A DNA stretch of 64,000 nt from positions 1-64,000 of the forward strand of contig CAMEXD010000001.1 of the NCBI GenBank assembly GCA_945947035.1. The letters are read 5' to 3'. The translations under genes were made by a program, and so were the position numbers. Under the pieces are notes generated by a model that was not told where the DNA came from, made no database searches, and saw only the letters and a list, made by a program, of their open reading frames with translations. The DNA is from an uncultured Mycoplasma sp. Its GTDB lineage: Bacteria > Bacillota_I > Bacilli_A > RF39 > UBA660. This document shows positions 62,507 through 64,000 of the stretch, one piece after another. How positions within the stretch are numbered: the stretch's first letter is position 1; the number at the start of each line of letters is the position of its first letter.

Positions 62507-62535
62507 ATAATACTATTTTTAATGGTATTTGTCAA
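62507..62535 (-). promoter_or_regulatory. promoter of the putative ~70-nt RNA
   Basis: TTGACA - 17 bases - TATTAT on the minus strand. Confidence 0.65.
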
Positions 62536-62581
62536 TACTAGTATATTCTACTAATATTTTTTTATACTTAAATTTTGAATA

Positions 62582-62874
62582 TTAAGTTATTTTATCTTCA
62601 TTAAATAATTCTTTTATATCAATATTTAACACTAAAGCTAATCTCCATAAAGTTCCGAGTGAAAATGTTTGATGATTTCTACTTTCGATATTTGATATAA
62701 ATTGTGTAGAATATGACATCATTTCAGCAAGTATTTTAGTTTGTTTTTTATTAGTTTTTGCTCTGTTGTATCTTTTCAAAAAATTTTCCCTTGTACCTTT
62801 TAATTCACTTAATTCTTTATAGTTATTTTTAATAAAATTATCTAAATCTTCTTTTGTAATGTAATTTCAAACAT
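62582..62874 (-). pseudogene. XRE repressor gene frameshifted by a 5-bp tandem duplication
   Basis: The ATG at 62874 opens MFEIT but meets a stop after ten codons. Two adjacent copies of GTAAT (plus strand, 62856-62865) follow; removing one restores a single 95-residue frame through MFEITKEDLD... to TAA at 62582. The downstream part is an XRE helix-turn-helix (KKQTKILAEMMSYSTQFISN, ISNIESRNHQTFSLGTLWRL). Without repair, a shorter 65-residue frame from TTG 62779 keeps the whole helix-turn-helix. Upstream GGAAGGAG at about 62893-62886 is 11 bases from the ATG and lies in a hairpin. Confidence 0.7.
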
Positions 62875-62882
62875 AAAAAGGT

Positions 62883-62905
62883 GTTCTCCTTCCTAGAAAG
62901 AGAAC
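62883..62905 (-). promoter_or_regulatory. hairpin covering the Shine-Dalgarno of the XRE pseudogene
   Basis: GTTCTC-T-TTC / GAA-G-GAGAAC on the minus strand, the second arm being the ribosome site. A second hairpin CGTAGA / TCTACG sits upstream at 62921-62949. Confidence 0.5.
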
Positions 62906-62954
62906 GCTAAATTTATATTTCGTAGAACAAGTCTTCAAGTCTATCTACGGACAA

Positions 62955-62988
62955 AATAAAAACTCACAAACCATAATAGTTAGTGAGC
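62955..62988 (-). terminator. terminator of tRNA-Gly
   Basis: Stem CTCAC-TAAC.../...GTT-GTGAG followed by five T on the minus strand. Confidence 0.75.
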
Positions 62989-63000
62989 TATTTTCATAAA

Positions 63001-63074
63001 TGGAGCGGATGAGGAGAATCGAACTCCCGTGGTCAGCTTGGAAGGCTGAAGTTCTACCACTAAACTACATCCGC
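63001..63074 (-). tRNA. tRNA-Gly (anticodon TCC)
   Basis: Acceptor GCGGATG / CATCCGC, D arm TTTAGTGGTAGAA, anticodon loop CTTCCAA, T loop GTTCGATTC, discriminator T and encoded CCA. Minus-strand promoter TTGACT (63137-63132), 18 bases, TATAAT (63113-63108). Confidence 0.95.
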
Positions 63075-63249
63075 ATCTAAACTACAAGAATCTTGTAGGC
63101 ACTTTTAATTATATATTAATTATATTCAAAAAGTCAAGAAAAAATTAATAATAATTAGTAAAAAGTTGCTAATTTATTAAAAAATGTTTACTTTAATTGT
63201 TATAAATGGTAGAATTATCTTGGAAAATGTTTATTATGGGAGGTATTTT

Positions 63250-64000
63250 ATGGAAACATTAAAGAAATTTTTTAAAAAATATTGTAATTTAATTATAACT
63301 CTATTAGTTGTAGTAGCAGTTATTGTTGGAATATTTTTTCTTTCAAAATTAGGTGAGGATAAATATTTCAAAGAAATGTCATATGAAGATTATACTACAT
63401 CTTCAAAAAATAATTCAGATACATTTGTATATTTTGGATCAAAAGAAGATACTGAAACATTTGAAATGCTTAAACAATTTGCAAATGAAAATTCATTAAA
63501 ATTTGGATACGTTTATACAGATGAATTAACTGATGAACAAAAAGAAGAAGTTCTTGGTGATAATGATAAAATATTATCTTATGGAGAAGAATCATATGAA
63601 GGTTCATTTACATCAGCTAATATTCAACAATTTTTAATTGATGAGGGTGTTTTACCAAAAACATTTGTTACAATATCAATGGATGATTATGTTGAACTTA
63701 TGAAAAAAGATTATTTTGTTGTAGTAATAGGAAGAACTGGATGTAGTTTCTGTTCTAAGTATCAACCAGTTATGAATGAAATTATTAAAGAACAAAAAAT
63801 TGATATGTATTATGTTGATATAGCATATTTTGATGATGGAGATTATGATACTCTTATTAACTCTTCAAAATATTTAAAAGAAAATGAATGGGGTACTCCA
63901 ACTACTTTAGTATTTAAGAAAGGAAAATTTGTTGAAGCATTCTCAGGTTATGCTGAAAAACAAACAATTGTTGACTTCTTAAAATCAACTGGAGTAATTA
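63250..64000 (+). CDS. membrane-anchored thioredoxin-like protein, C-terminus outside window
   Basis: About 250 residues are visible, starting METLKKFFKKYCNLIITLLV with one membrane helix (about 12-32). A first region (about 40-130) is thioredoxin-fold-like without CxxC. The second has VVVIGRTGCSFCSKYQPVMN with a CxxC (GCSFC) and NEWGTPTTLVFKKGK (cis-Pro), so it is a thioredoxin-like domain outside the membrane. GGGAGG lies 7 bases before the ATG. The frame is open at the window end. Confidence 0.85.
   Translation, partial: METLKKFFKKYCNLIITLLVVVAVIVGIFFLSKLGEDKYFKEMSYEDYTTSSKNNSDTFVYFGSKEDTETFEMLKQFANENSLKFGYVYTDELTDEQKEEVLGDNDKILSYGEESYEGSFTSANIQQFLIDEGVLPKTFVTISMDDYVELMKKDYFVVVIGRTGCSFCSKYQPVMNEIIKEQKIDMYYVDIAYFDDGDYDTLINSSKYLKENEWGTPTTLVFKKGKFVEAFSGYAEKQTIVDFLKSTGVI

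Noticed and set aside
62430-63074. Integrated element with attachment site in tRNA-Gly
   Set aside because: I found no second copy of the tRNA 3' end near the KAP/DUF3800 genes and no integrase.

Overview
The window is a very AT-rich chromosomal segment read with the standard bacterial code (TGA, TAA and TAG all end genes). Low GC, GGAGG-type ribosome sites, CIRCE and NrdR-era anaerobic metabolism, spore-associated genes (CotJ proteins, SpoIID-like, CwlJ/SleB-like and CwlC-like wall hydrolases) and Listeria-type surface repeats point to an anaerobic, probably gut-associated, low-GC Bacillota of the Bacilli/Erysipelotrichia or Clostridia side. Species cannot be read from the sequence.

Layout. 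1-1441: 3' part of a 23S rRNA and a 5S rRNA. 1.5-7.1 kb: tyrS, an AAA+ protein, a SpoIID-like protein and a cotJ operon that carries a CotJA-CotJB fusion. 7.2-15.8 kb: tRNA-His, two lipoproteins, a CadC-like metal sensor with its operator and a zinc-type CDF exporter, cardiolipin synthase, Tex, and a CBS-type pyrophosphatase. 16-28.2 kb: cell-surface region with a HAD nucleotidase, wall hydrolases, and a secretion cluster made of a SipW-type (Ser/His) signal peptidase fused to a polytopic membrane domain, a DUF5305-like partner and TasA/CalY-like secreted proteins. 28.4-30.6 kb: U32 peptidase (RlhA type). 31-37 kb: anaerobic ribonucleotide reductase operon: a radical-less NrdD paralog, NrdG, an NrdD fused to a thioredoxin-like domain, and thioredoxin reductase. 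37-46 kb: an SDR and a PLP enzyme, a locus of tandem putative small RNAs, a CIRCE-controlled ClpB without N domain, a bactofilin-like membrane protein and phosphoketolase. 46-51 kb: surface proteins, one ending in a domain that resembles the variable domain of diversity-generating retroelement targets, and a GH10-like tail-anchored protein. 51-58 kb: folD, tRNA-Ser, MerR regulator, ABC-2 exporter, XRE proteins (one fused to a CYTH domain) and a methyltransferase. 58-63 kb: InlB-repeat protein, then a small accessory island with a KAP P-loop NTPase, a divergent DUF3800 protein, a putative ~70-nt RNA and a frameshifted XRE gene, ended by tRNA-Gly. The last gene, a membrane thioredoxin-like protein, runs off the end.

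The most interesting items are the self-contained NrdD-redoxin/TrxB operon with a dead NrdD paralog, the tandem small-RNA locus at 39.2-39.8 kb with a related inverted leader, the XRE-CYTH fusion, the DGR-like variable domain, the SipW-membrane fusion with its scattered substrates, and the KAP/DUF3800 island.
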